Positions 29,908 to 36,488 of a stretch of 36,488 nt of DNA are shown piece by piece. Source of the stretch: a virus; IMG/VR virus record IMGVR_UViG_3300032173_000019, positions 1 to 36,488 of that record, one strand, 5' to 3'. The notes beneath the pieces were generated by a model that saw only the letters and a list, made by a program, of their open reading frames with translations, made no database searches and was not told where the DNA came from. The position numbers were made by a program, and so were the translations under genes. Numbering within the stretch: the stretch's first letter is position 1; each line of letters begins with the position of its first letter.

Positions 29908-30405
29908 ATGGCAACTATAACGTTGACAAGAGCCGTTTTGGCCAAGACGGAGTCGGGCAACGAGCCGATGGTAATCGATTACCCTGAAGCCGCAAGCCAG
30001 ACGTTCGTCAAGGGCGAATTTGTTTATTTGTCTGGCGGGTACGTAACGGAGTGCAGTGATAACCCTACCGCAATTCTGGGGATGGCCGAGGATGACGCCC
30101 ACAATTCAACTGCCGGTGCTTACAAGGTTGGTGTTTCTATCTTCAGCGATAACACCATCTTGGAGATAAACAAGGTAGATACTTCCGATGCTGCGGTAGC
30201 TACTGCGGTAACCGATGTCGGCAAGACCTTTGGACTCTATCGGGATACTACCGATAACCAAGTCCATGCGGCGTATAATTCAACCAGCCCTAGGTTGATC
30301 TGCATCGGTATTAGCGGAAGTGATCTCGTTGGCGACACCGGTGGCCGTCTACTGTTTCGGGTTATTGGAACTTACCGCCAGTTGGCTTCCACTTCTGGTG
30401 GTTGA
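29908..30405 (+). CDS. Capsid decoration-type protein
   Basis: 165 residues; AGGAGG precedes the ATG. Beta-rich, with small and Thr-rich residues (KGEFVYLSGGYVTEC, GRLLFRVIGTYRQL), no catalytic motif and no membrane segment. It is encoded directly before the major capsid protein, the usual place of decoration or head-stabilising proteins. Confidence 0.65.
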   Translation: MATITLTRAVLAKTESGNEPMVIDYPEAASQTFVKGEFVYLSGGYVTECSDNPTAILGMAEDDAHNSTAGAYKVGVSIFSDNTILEINKVDTSDAAVATAVTDVGKTFGLYRDTTDNQVHAAYNSTSPRLICIGISGSDLVGDTGGRLLFRVIGTYRQLASTSGG

Positions 30406-30422
30406 TAAGGAGGAATTGAACT

Positions 30423-31334
30423 ATGCCTACTACAAGAACATCAAACCTTTCAGCCTTATTGTATCCGGGGCTGAACAAGGTGTTTTTCAACGAATACAAG
30501 GGAATCCTCACCCAGACGGAATACGACAAGATTTTCAACGTCGAGAATTCCGGTCAGAGCTACGAGAAGACCTACGAAATGACGATGCTGGGCGGGAGTA
30601 TTCCGGAAGTCGGCGAGGGAGAGCAGATCATATACGTCGATCCCGTTGGGGGCAATACCAAGACGTTTACCCATAAGAAATGGGGACGGGGGTTTGCCAT
30701 CACGGAGGAAGCGTATGACGACGATCTGTACAAGACTATCGGCGTGAATGCTACCAAGGCGCTTAGCAAGGCGTCTGCCAATACTATTGAAGTCCAGGCG
30801 GCAAGCGTGCTAAACAACGCCACCAGCACGACTTACTACACCGGCTTCGATAGCTTGGCTCTTGCCAGCACGGCGCATACGGTGTTGTTTACCGGTGGAA
30901 CCTATGCCAACCGTCCAAGCACCCTCGGCTCTCTTGGCATTACCACTCTTCAGGCCGCAGTTCTGCGCGTTGAGAAATGTCCCGATCAGGATGGAGTGAT
31001 TGCCGGCCTTCGGGCCAAGCTTCTGGTCATTCCCCCCGATCTCCGGTTCATCGCTCATGAAATCCTGAAGAGCGAGTACAAACCCTTCAGCACAACAAAC
31101 GAGGTCAACGCTCTTGCCTCAGAAGGACTCAGCTACTTCGTCTGCCATTATCTCTCCAGCACGACATTCTGGGCTGTACTGGCCGACAAGCACAATCTGA
31201 AGTTCTTTTGGAGACGGAAACCAAGATTCGATTCCAGCGATGACCATGCTACCGGCAATGCGCTGTTTAAGGTGACGCAGAGGATGGTGGTGGGTTTCGA
31301 TGATTTTAGAGGTTTCGATCTCGGCAACACATAA
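30423..31334 (+). CDS. Major capsid protein (gpT-like HK97 fold)
   Basis: 303 residues; AAGGAGG precedes the ATG. The segment FAITEEAYDDDLY (90-102), then TKALSKASANTIEVQAASVLNN (110-131), LASTAHTV (147-154) and a C-terminal WAVLADKHNLKFFWRRKP / VTQRMVVGFDDFRG part follow the pattern of the Mu gpT-type major capsid family. Hydrophobic strands and no signal peptide. It builds the head shell. The gene is among the most conserved-looking in the window. Confidence 0.82.
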   Translation: MPTTRTSNLSALLYPGLNKVFFNEYKGILTQTEYDKIFNVENSGQSYEKTYEMTMLGGSIPEVGEGEQIIYVDPVGGNTKTFTHKKWGRGFAITEEAYDDDLYKTIGVNATKALSKASANTIEVQAASVLNNATSTTYYTGFDSLALASTAHTVLFTGGTYANRPSTLGSLGITTLQAAVLRVEKCPDQDGVIAGLRAKLLVIPPDLRFIAHEILKSEYKPFSTTNEVNALASEGLSYFVCHYLSSTTFWAVLADKHNLKFFWRRKPRFDSSDDHATGNALFKVTQRMVVGFDDFRGFDLGNT

Positions 31335-31354
31335 GGAGATTCTTAGCACTTGAT

Positions 31355-31386
31355 CCCTGGCGTATGCCGTTTGGGCTATGCCAGGG
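31355..31386. promoter_or_regulatory. Hairpin after the capsid gene
   Basis: CCCTGGC (31355-31361) pairs with GCCAGGG (31380-31386), with inner GCC/GGC pairs. No T-run follows. It could be an RNA processing or attenuation site between the abundant capsid message and downstream genes. The same 7-base stem sequence occurs at 20546-20564. Confidence 0.5.
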
Positions 31387-31405
31387 AGTAGTAAGGAGGT
31401 TATCT

Positions 31406-31642
31406 ATGGCCCAGTACACAGCGGAAGGTTCAGGAAACAAGTTCCTGATTAAGGATGCTGCCGGTAATCCTGTCTTTGGCGTGGACTTTGTAGGCGAGGG
31501 AGGAACTACCTCGTTTCCGGTCTTGGTTATGGATGTTAGCGGGGTTAGTTACTATTATTGGCCAAACAGCTCCGGTGTTCTCAGGTATGGGACAACGGCG
31601 CCTACTACGTCAACCCAGGATACGGCTGGCAGCGCCGTATAA
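31406..31642 (+). CDS. Small late Gly-rich protein
   Basis: 78 residues from ATG 31406, with AAGGAGG 5-6 bases upstream; a longer frame from 31364 covers the hairpin and is not needed. Beta-rich (AEGSGNKFLIKDAAGNPVFGV, SFPVLVMDVSG) with a Thr/Ser-rich tail. Resembles small head-fibre or decoration domains. No catalytic residue. Confidence 0.6.
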   Translation: MAQYTAEGSGNKFLIKDAAGNPVFGVDFVGEGGTTSFPVLVMDVSGVSYYYWPNSSGVLRYGTTAPTTSTQDTAGSAV

Positions 31643-31649
31643 GGTTCCC

Positions 31650-32309
31650 ATGACTGACTTGATGGGTCGAAAGCCATCTGTCAACGGTTGTGTTTTTGGG
31701 GATGACATTGTTATTGTCTCCAAGAAGATACAGAACCTCTATCCCTTTCTGAAATATAACCACATGCCATTCCTTCCGGAGAGGGATAGAGAATACAAGT
31801 ATCTCTTGACCGAGGAATACAGGCGGGGTTATGCCTGCTTCAAGCATGCCGTGGCAAGTATTCTTCAACCAAAAGTTATTGTTGAGATAGGCATCGGCGC
31901 CGGTACTGGCGCCCTTGCCTTTATGCATGCCGTTCCCGGAGCTATGTATATCGGCATAGATAACAATTCCAAATGCAGGATTGATGGTTGGGATTTTACC
32001 GGTTTTGTCAAAGATTGGATGGAGAAACTGGGATTTAGTTATAAATTCATCATCGAGGATACGAAGAAGATGAGCAGCCTTCCCCAAGGAGACTTAATCC
32101 ATGTTGACGGGGATCATAGCTTTGGTGGCGCCTACAACGATGTCAGGCTGGCTATCAAGTCCCAGGCTCCCTGGGTATTGGTTGACGACTGCCGGGATCG
32201 GGCTGTTATGGCAGCGACTTTCGCTTACTTGAACGATAGCGATGCAGATTACGACTGGTCTTACTTCGAGGATACCTGGACTGGAAATTTGCTACTGAAG
32301 AAGAAGTGA
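31650..32309 (+). CDS. SAM-dependent class I methyltransferase
   Basis: 219 residues from ATG 31650 (AAGG upstream); an in-frame start at 31533 would overlap the previous gene. VEIGIGAGTGAL (78-89) is the SAM-binding loop, IGID (101-104) the acidic strand end, and DLIHVDGDHSF (148-158) the motif of the Methyltransf_24 group. Members are usually small-molecule or sugar O-methyltransferases. The stop is overlapped by the next start (GTGA), so it is made together with the radical SAM enzyme. Confidence 0.8.
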   Translation: MTDLMGRKPSVNGCVFGDDIVIVSKKIQNLYPFLKYNHMPFLPERDREYKYLLTEEYRRGYACFKHAVASILQPKVIVEIGIGAGTGALAFMHAVPGAMYIGIDNNSKCRIDGWDFTGFVKDWMEKLGFSYKFIIEDTKKMSSLPQGDLIHVDGDHSFGGAYNDVRLAIKSQAPWVLVDDCRDRAVMAATFAYLNDSDADYDWSYFEDTWTGNLLLKKK

Positions 32310-33643
32310 GGTTGATCTTGGCAAAGGTGTTACTAACCGGCAAGTATAGCGCTATCGAACCTCTGGGATTGATGTATCTTGCGGGAGCGTTAAAAGAAGA
32401 CAACCACGAGGTGAATATTCATCTTCTGGAAGACGACTACAAGATCGATTTCTCCAAGTTGGTTTATTACGGTAAGCCGGATTATGTCGGCTTTGCCGCC
32501 TATACCGGCTTTCATAAGGAGATATTCGAGAAAGCCAATATAGTTAACAATGGATCAAAGACCATAGCAAAGACCATAATCGGCGGCCCCCATGCCACGT
32601 TTTTCGCCGATGACTGCATCTTGCATGCCCATTACGTAGTAAAAGGAGAAGGGATACAGGCTATCAAGGACATCTGCAATGGGAATGCAAATCCCGGGAT
32701 CGTATTTAATCCCAAATTAGTTCATCCCGATGATATTCCCATGCCCTGCCGGGACACGCTTTACGAAGATTACAGGTTTAGAGACAACAGAATCAAAAGC
32801 GTGATGACGTCTTTTGGCTGTCCAGGTAATTGCTGTTATTGTTACAACGATTCTTATCGTAAATTGTACGGCGATAATTTCAAGGTTCGCCAGCGATCCG
32901 TTGACTTGGTAATCGAGGAATGCCTGGGCCTGAAGAAATATCCTTTGGATTTGATCTTCTTCCAGGACGATTGTTTCGGCATTTCCCCGGATTGGTTGAG
33001 TGATTTCGCCGCAAAGTACAGGGACAAAGTCGGCGTCCCATTCCATTGCCAACTGCGTCCCGAGGTTATAAATGACGATAGAATTGAGTTATTAAAGACA
33101 GCCGGATGCCATGGCGTGACAATGGCGATTGAGAGCGCTTCTGAGAAGGTTAGGAGACGTTACTTAAATCGCAAGATGTCAAACGATCAAATCCTGGATG
33201 CTTGTCGGAAGATAAAAGAAGCGGGATTCCGGCTGAGGACGGAACAAATGCTCGGACTGCCTGGGACTACCATTGATGATGAACTTGAGCTGTTACGTAT
33301 GAATATCCGTATCCAGCCGGATATTGCTTGGGTTTCCATGTTTACTCCATACCTGGGGACTACGTTGGGCGACTGGTGCAAGGATCGAGGCTTGTACAAC
33401 GGGACGAATGATGACTTGACCGGGACGTTCTTTTCCGATTCCAAGTTGAACTTTTATCCTGGCAGGATAGCTATGACGAATATGCTTCTCAGGATATTCT
33501 CGACTTGTGCCAAGATGCCTCATGGCGACAAGTTGGCTCAGTCCTGTTTACGCAACGGTGTTTCAGACATGGATGGTTGGTTTCATGCAGTCAAAGATCA
33601 TCTTTATGATTCCTTATTATATAACACGAGGGGGATTTTATAA
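32306..33643 (+). CDS. B12-type radical SAM enzyme
   Basis: 445 residues, GTG start overlapping the methyltransferase stop. The N-terminal ~150 residues have the cobalamin-binding Rossmann pattern (PLGLMYLAGAL, 19-29; IIGGPHAT, 91-98). GCPGNCCYC (171-179) provides the CxxxCxxC 4Fe-4S motif at C172, C176 and C179. Later segments FFQDDCFG, CHGVTMAIESASEKV and EQMLGLPGTT follow the radical SAM barrel. Such enzymes methylate or rearrange unactivated carbons of natural products, sugars or lipids. The next gene starts at its stop (TAATG). Confidence 0.87.
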   Translation: MRLILAKVLLTGKYSAIEPLGLMYLAGALKEDNHEVNIHLLEDDYKIDFSKLVYYGKPDYVGFAAYTGFHKEIFEKANIVNNGSKTIAKTIIGGPHATFFADDCILHAHYVVKGEGIQAIKDICNGNANPGIVFNPKLVHPDDIPMPCRDTLYEDYRFRDNRIKSVMTSFGCPGNCCYCYNDSYRKLYGDNFKVRQRSVDLVIEECLGLKKYPLDLIFFQDDCFGISPDWLSDFAAKYRDKVGVPFHCQLRPEVINDDRIELLKTAGCHGVTMAIESASEKVRRRYLNRKMSNDQILDACRKIKEAGFRLRTEQMLGLPGTTIDDELELLRMNIRIQPDIAWVSMFTPYLGTTLGDWCKDRGLYNGTNDDLTGTFFSDSKLNFYPGRIAMTNMLLRIFSTCAKMPHGDKLAQSCLRNGVSDMDGWFHAVKDHLYDSLLYNTRGIL

Positions 33644-34521
33644 TGAGCAGTCAAGAGACAGTTAAGATTTGTCTTCCATCGGGAATTGGAGACTGCTCGT
33701 GGGCCGTCTCAAAATTGATTAATGCCCCCGAATGGCCAAGAGTAGAGATTGAAGTAGCAAGTGGATGGCCATTTAGAACCCATCCGTATTTCGAGATGCT
33801 TGGGAAGAAGTCAACGTATGGTCAGTTTGGATTTGATGATATTGTCGCTTTTGAGAAGGTTAACCCATACAGAACATGGAAAGAGCTTGTTTCAAGAGGA
33901 TATGGCTGTTACTACATTCAGCCAAATATACATCTTGAAACCAGGCCTCTTCATGAGTATCTTCCCGATCTTCCAACCAACTATCATTATCCATTGGATA
34001 TTCCAGACCTAAAATCATCCAGGTTGTATAAGAAATACTTTCAGCCCCTGGAAGAATATCCTCGCTGGGTTGGAATTAGCGCGGCATCCTACCGGGGTGC
34101 CAAGGCCTGGAATACCTGGGAGTTGGATTCCTGGGCCGATCTTTGCCTAAAGCTCATTGCCGATGGCTACCATATTTGCCTTATGGGAGGCAAATGGGAT
34201 GACCTGACGGATGAGCTTGAATTCCATCTTCCCGTGTCCCCCGATGACGTTCTGAACATCGTTGGCAAGACAACTTTCCCGGAAGCCTGCGCAGTCCATA
34301 AGCTCTGCAAGTTCTATATCGGCTTCTCTTCTGGCCTTGGCATTATCAGAACCGTAATGGAACTTCCGACAATTATGTTGTGGCCAGACCATCAGCAGTT
34401 GCTTAGTACTTCTTGGGCTGACCCAGAGGACTTAGAAAGCAAGAAATATATTGCCTTGCCTTACACTACACCCGATGATGTATACAGGGCATTTTCTATA
34501 CAGGCAGGAAAATATTCTTAA
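33643..34521 (+). CDS. GT9-like glycosyltransferase
   Basis: 292 residues, ATG overlapping the previous stop; AGGGGG lies upstream. SGIGDCSW (13-20) is the N-terminal Gly-Asp loop, GISAASYRGAKAW (144-156) and CLMGGKWDD (179-187) the nucleotide-sugar domain, and FYIGFSSGLGIIRTVMELPTIMLWP (about 224-248) the heptosyltransferase-type acceptor-side motif. Family members (GT-B fold, ADP-heptose transferases) add sugars to cell-surface lipopolysaccharide. It probably adds or exchanges a sugar on the target of the upstream radical SAM and methyltransferase. Confidence 0.78.
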   Translation: MSSQETVKICLPSGIGDCSWAVSKLINAPEWPRVEIEVASGWPFRTHPYFEMLGKKSTYGQFGFDDIVAFEKVNPYRTWKELVSRGYGCYYIQPNIHLETRPLHEYLPDLPTNYHYPLDIPDLKSSRLYKKYFQPLEEYPRWVGISAASYRGAKAWNTWELDSWADLCLKLIADGYHICLMGGKWDDLTDELEFHLPVSPDDVLNIVGKTTFPEACAVHKLCKFYIGFSSGLGIIRTVMELPTIMLWPDHQQLLSTSWADPEDLESKKYIALPYTTPDDVYRAFSIQAGKYS

Positions 34522-34535
34522 GGAGGTATAATAGT

Positions 34536-34736
34536 ATGATTATTTGGTTAAAAGGCGTACTGTCTGGAGCAATATCTGGTATAGCTACAGTATTACTTCT
34601 TTACTTTAGTAACTTACTGGACATAGAGAAACTGAAAAACTGGCGTAATGTGCTTTTGGTAATTGCCATAGGAGCACTTGTCGGTGTGTCCAATTACTTA
34701 AAACAAAGTCCATTACCCAAGGAGGGAGGACAATGA
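34536..34736 (+). CDS. Two-span membrane protein, holin candidate
   Basis: 66 residues; AAGGAGGTATAATAGT precedes the ATG. Two hydrophobic spans: about 4-27 (Gly/Ala/Ile/Leu-rich) and 37-55 (VLLVIAIGALVGVSNYL), joined by a charged loop, with a Gly/Pro/Lys tail. This is the class II holin pattern. The stop overlaps the next gene (ATGA). Alternatively an anti-holin or other membrane protein. Confidence 0.55.
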   Translation: MIIWLKGVLSGAISGIATVLLLYFSNLLDIEKLKNWRNVLLVIAIGALVGVSNYLKQSPLPKEGGQ

Positions 34737-35086
34737 AGCTACTGTTAATAATACTGACAATACTGTTTCCAAGTGTAGTACTTGCTGCTCCGTATCTTGT
34801 CTGTGATCCGTATTCGTCAACCGATGTTCAACCAACCGACTTCGAGCTAGTGATTGACGGCGGTTCAGTTATCATTTCTCCAGCAGTAGATGTAACTGGT
34901 GGCAAAGCACTTAAGTATGACATAGGCGGTGTATCTGTTAGCAGTCATACTGTATCTGTCAAGGCTTGCAAGGACTACGATGTATGGGGGAGGGCTTGCA
35001 GTTCAGCTGTAAATTTTACCTTCGTAAAACCTGCTTCGGCGGTGGCTCCAAATGCACCTACGACTCTGCGGATAATAAGCCCGTAA
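34733..35086 (+). CDS. Secreted beta-rich protein
   Basis: 117 residues; GGAGGGAGGA precedes the ATG. Residues 1-18 (MKLLLIILTILFPSVVLA) form a signal peptide, with cleavage expected at ALA-AP. The mature part has three Cys residues and a beta-rich fibronectin/Ig-like pattern (LVIDGGSVIIS, SSHTVSVKACKDY). It may act at the host surface or periplasm. Unusual for a late phage gene. Confidence 0.6.
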   Translation: MKLLLIILTILFPSVVLAAPYLVCDPYSSTDVQPTDFELVIDGGSVIISPAVDVTGGKALKYDIGGVSVSSHTVSVKACKDYDVWGRACSSAVNFTFVKPASAVAPNAPTTLRIISP

Positions 35087-35128
35087 GATGGCCGTGTATC
35101 TGGCCTTTTGGGCGGTAGGGAAATAGCT

Positions 35129-35374
35129 ATGGATGTAACGGTAAAGATTAATAAACTTCCTTGTTCTCATGTGATATTGACCTATACGTCTGGCGCAAAA
35201 ACCATGACTAAAGTTACAGTGATTCAGGAACTAAGGAAAATCTTGGTTCCTGATTCTTTTGATGAAGTGGAACAGTTATTATTTGGGCAGGTAAGAAAGA
35301 TAATTGTCGAAAATCCAACAGCTTCACTTTCGGATTTAAAAACTTTGATTGAAGGAACGGTATTTAAAGTATGA
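35129..35374 (+). CDS. Small late hypothetical protein
   Basis: 81 residues from ATG 35129 (TAGGGAAA upstream). Beta-rich N-terminus (DVTVKINKLPC), then SHVILTYTSG, a charged helix and a final LKTLIEGTVFKV. The stop overlaps the next start. Role unknown; between fibre-like genes. Confidence 0.55.
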   Translation: MDVTVKINKLPCSHVILTYTSGAKTMTKVTVIQELRKILVPDSFDEVEQLLFGQVRKIIVENPTASLSDLKTLIEGTVFKV

Positions 35375-36447
35375 CTCTTCAAGTAATTAATCCGCCTATA
35401 CTGATTCCTGGTTTGGTAGATTATTGCCATGGTTATTATTATAACTCCCTGCTTATAGATGCTGCTGCTGAGAAAGCGGCATTCATAACCTACGTCCCCA
35501 AGACAGGAACAATTTCAAAGGTTGGATTTAGGACTGGAGTGGTTACTACAGGCGACACTTTAAAGGTATCTCTTCAGGGTGTTAATGCTTCAGGCGATCC
35601 TGATGGAACAATACTTGCGAGTGGGAGTGCTTACCAGACACAGGTTGTTGCAGATACTGATGATAATACATGGTTTCTTGTTACCCTTGTTGCTGGAGCC
35701 TCAGTTACAAAAAATGATCCAATAGCTATCGTTATTGAATTTAACTCCTGGGTAGCAGGGAACTTAAATATTGCAGCAGGTGCGATGGGGCTTGCAACTT
35801 ACCAATTATATAATTGCTATACAGATTTATATACAACTGCGTGGGCTAAAAGTGGCAATTTAATCAATGTAGCTCTCGAATATTCTGATGGCTCTTATGC
35901 CCCTGGTTTTACTCATCCAATGTCTGCTCTATCTTTTTACTCTTACAATTCAGGATCGACTCCAGATGAATATGGAAACTATTTTCAAATTCCTTTTCCT
36001 TGTAGGGCAGCGGGTATAGCTGCTTTTGTTGACCTTGAACAATCTTCTACGTTCACCTTGTATGATTCAGACGGAACTACTGTCTTAGCTTCAAAACAAT
36101 TACTCCCTGCCCAAAGAGTTGCAACAGCCCCTGGTTTATTTTGGGCTTATTTTAGCGCTTCAGTTAATTTATTAAAGGATACTTGGTATAGAATGACGGT
36201 GGTTCCTAATGGAACTACAAGTATAGGTTTAAATTACTTTGCCGTCAATCTTGCTGCCCAGATGGATTCATACGCTTTAGGGCAAAAATGCTATCAAACC
36301 TCTCGAACAGATTCAGGAGCATGGACAGAGAATACTTTGAGAAGAGTAGAAGTAGCTTTAATCGTCGATGCTTTTGACGATGCAGCAGGAGCGGGTGGAG
36401 GAGGACTTCTTACGCATCCAGGAATGGATGGTGGTTGCAGAGGATAA
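35371..36447 (+). CDS. Fibre-like beta-rich virion protein
   Basis: 358 residues; the ATG overlaps the previous stop. The protein is almost wholly beta-rich, with repeated Gly/Thr/Ser/Asn turns and strand pairs such as SKVGFRTGVVTTGDTLKVSLQG (about 49-70) and YRMTVVPNGTTSIGLNYFAV, and a Gly-rich C-terminus. Pattern and position fit a tail fibre, receptor-binding or capsid-exposed jelly-roll type protein. No enzymatic motif is seen. Confidence 0.65.
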   Translation: MTLQVINPPILIPGLVDYCHGYYYNSLLIDAAAEKAAFITYVPKTGTISKVGFRTGVVTTGDTLKVSLQGVNASGDPDGTILASGSAYQTQVVADTDDNTWFLVTLVAGASVTKNDPIAIVIEFNSWVAGNLNIAAGAMGLATYQLYNCYTDLYTTAWAKSGNLINVALEYSDGSYAPGFTHPMSALSFYSYNSGSTPDEYGNYFQIPFPCRAAGIAAFVDLEQSSTFTLYDSDGTTVLASKQLLPAQRVATAPGLFWAYFSASVNLLKDTWYRMTVVPNGTTSIGLNYFAVNLAAQMDSYALGQKCYQTSRTDSGAWTENTLRRVEVALIVDAFDDAAGAGGGGLLTHPGMDGGCRG

Positions 36448-36450
36448 AGC

Positions 36451-36488
36451 ATGAAACTAATTTATAAAAAAGGCTCAACTGACGTAAC
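36451..36488 (+). CDS. Start of a fibre-type gene, cut by window edge
   Basis: ATG 36451 opens a frame of 12 complete codons (MKLIYKKGSTDV) running off the right edge. GAGGATAA upstream is an acceptable ribosome site. The beginning resembles the start of many phage minor tail or fibre proteins. It may join the truncated gene at the left edge. Confidence 0.5.
   Translation, partial: MKLIYKKGSTDV

Noticed and set aside
1-36488. tRNA genes or an integrase
   Set aside because: No cloverleaf or tyrosine/serine recombinase motif was noticed by eye on either strand; a dedicated tRNA scan was not possible.

Overview
The window is most of a tailed double-stranded DNA phage genome (Caudoviricetes). 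No tape-measure, tail-tube or sheath gene is recognisable, and several large, soluble, low-complexity virion proteins lie in the late region, so a podovirus-like particle is the best guess. The host is a bacterium that uses strong AGGAGG-type ribosome binding sites and sigma70-type promoters. I cannot name it from sequence alone.

Layout. A non-coding, very AT-rich control region (about 21711-22650) separates two divergent transcription units. Leftward on the minus strand (21710 down to 9406) runs a long early operon of small, often cysteine-rich proteins. It includes a recombination/replication set: PD-(D/E)XK nuclease, Sak4-like RecA-fold ATPase, ParB-domain protein, SSB-like protein, ERCC4 nuclease, AAA+ ATPase and a DNA methyltransferase. 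No DNA polymerase, primase or RNA polymerase is seen. Rightward on the plus strand (22651 to the right edge, and again from the left edge to 9416) run the control and late genes: a tandem ribbon-helix-helix regulator, terminase small and large subunits, portal, scaffold, a decoration protein and a gpT-like major capsid protein. These are followed by fibre-like proteins, lysis candidates, an L,D-transpeptidase-like lysis enzyme (DUF5675-like) and large internal virion proteins. The two units converge at 9406-9416. The right edge opens a gene and the left edge closes one on the same strand, so the window may be a linearised circular map, possibly with sequence missing at the junction.

Control region. 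It holds a consensus rightward promoter (TTGACA-17-TATAAT at 22591-22619) and a strong leftward promoter (TTGACT-16-TATTAT at 22062-22089) whose transcript would begin with a 9-bp stem. It also holds three tandem 11-bp iterons carrying DnaA-box-like cores, a 33-bp repeat pair, and four copies of AAAATCAATA, the last at the rightward start site. This looks like an origin combined with a genetic switch.

Most unusual content. Biosynthetic and modification enzymes are interleaved with virion genes: a family 2 glycosyltransferase between terminase and portal; a translationally coupled trio (SAM methyltransferase, B12-type radical SAM enzyme, GT9-like glycosyltransferase) right after the capsid genes; and a GNAT acetyltransferase, a PAPS-reductase-like PP-loop protein and a PurD-like ATP-grasp enzyme among the internal virion proteins. 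Together they suggest a phage-encoded system for decorating a glycan, virion protein or cell-surface molecule. This is inference and the substrate is unknown. Other notable features are an overprinted gene in the portal tail, a structured RNA at 20517-20575, an integron attC-like element at 12613-12668, and tiny overlapping membrane peptides at 19926-20095.
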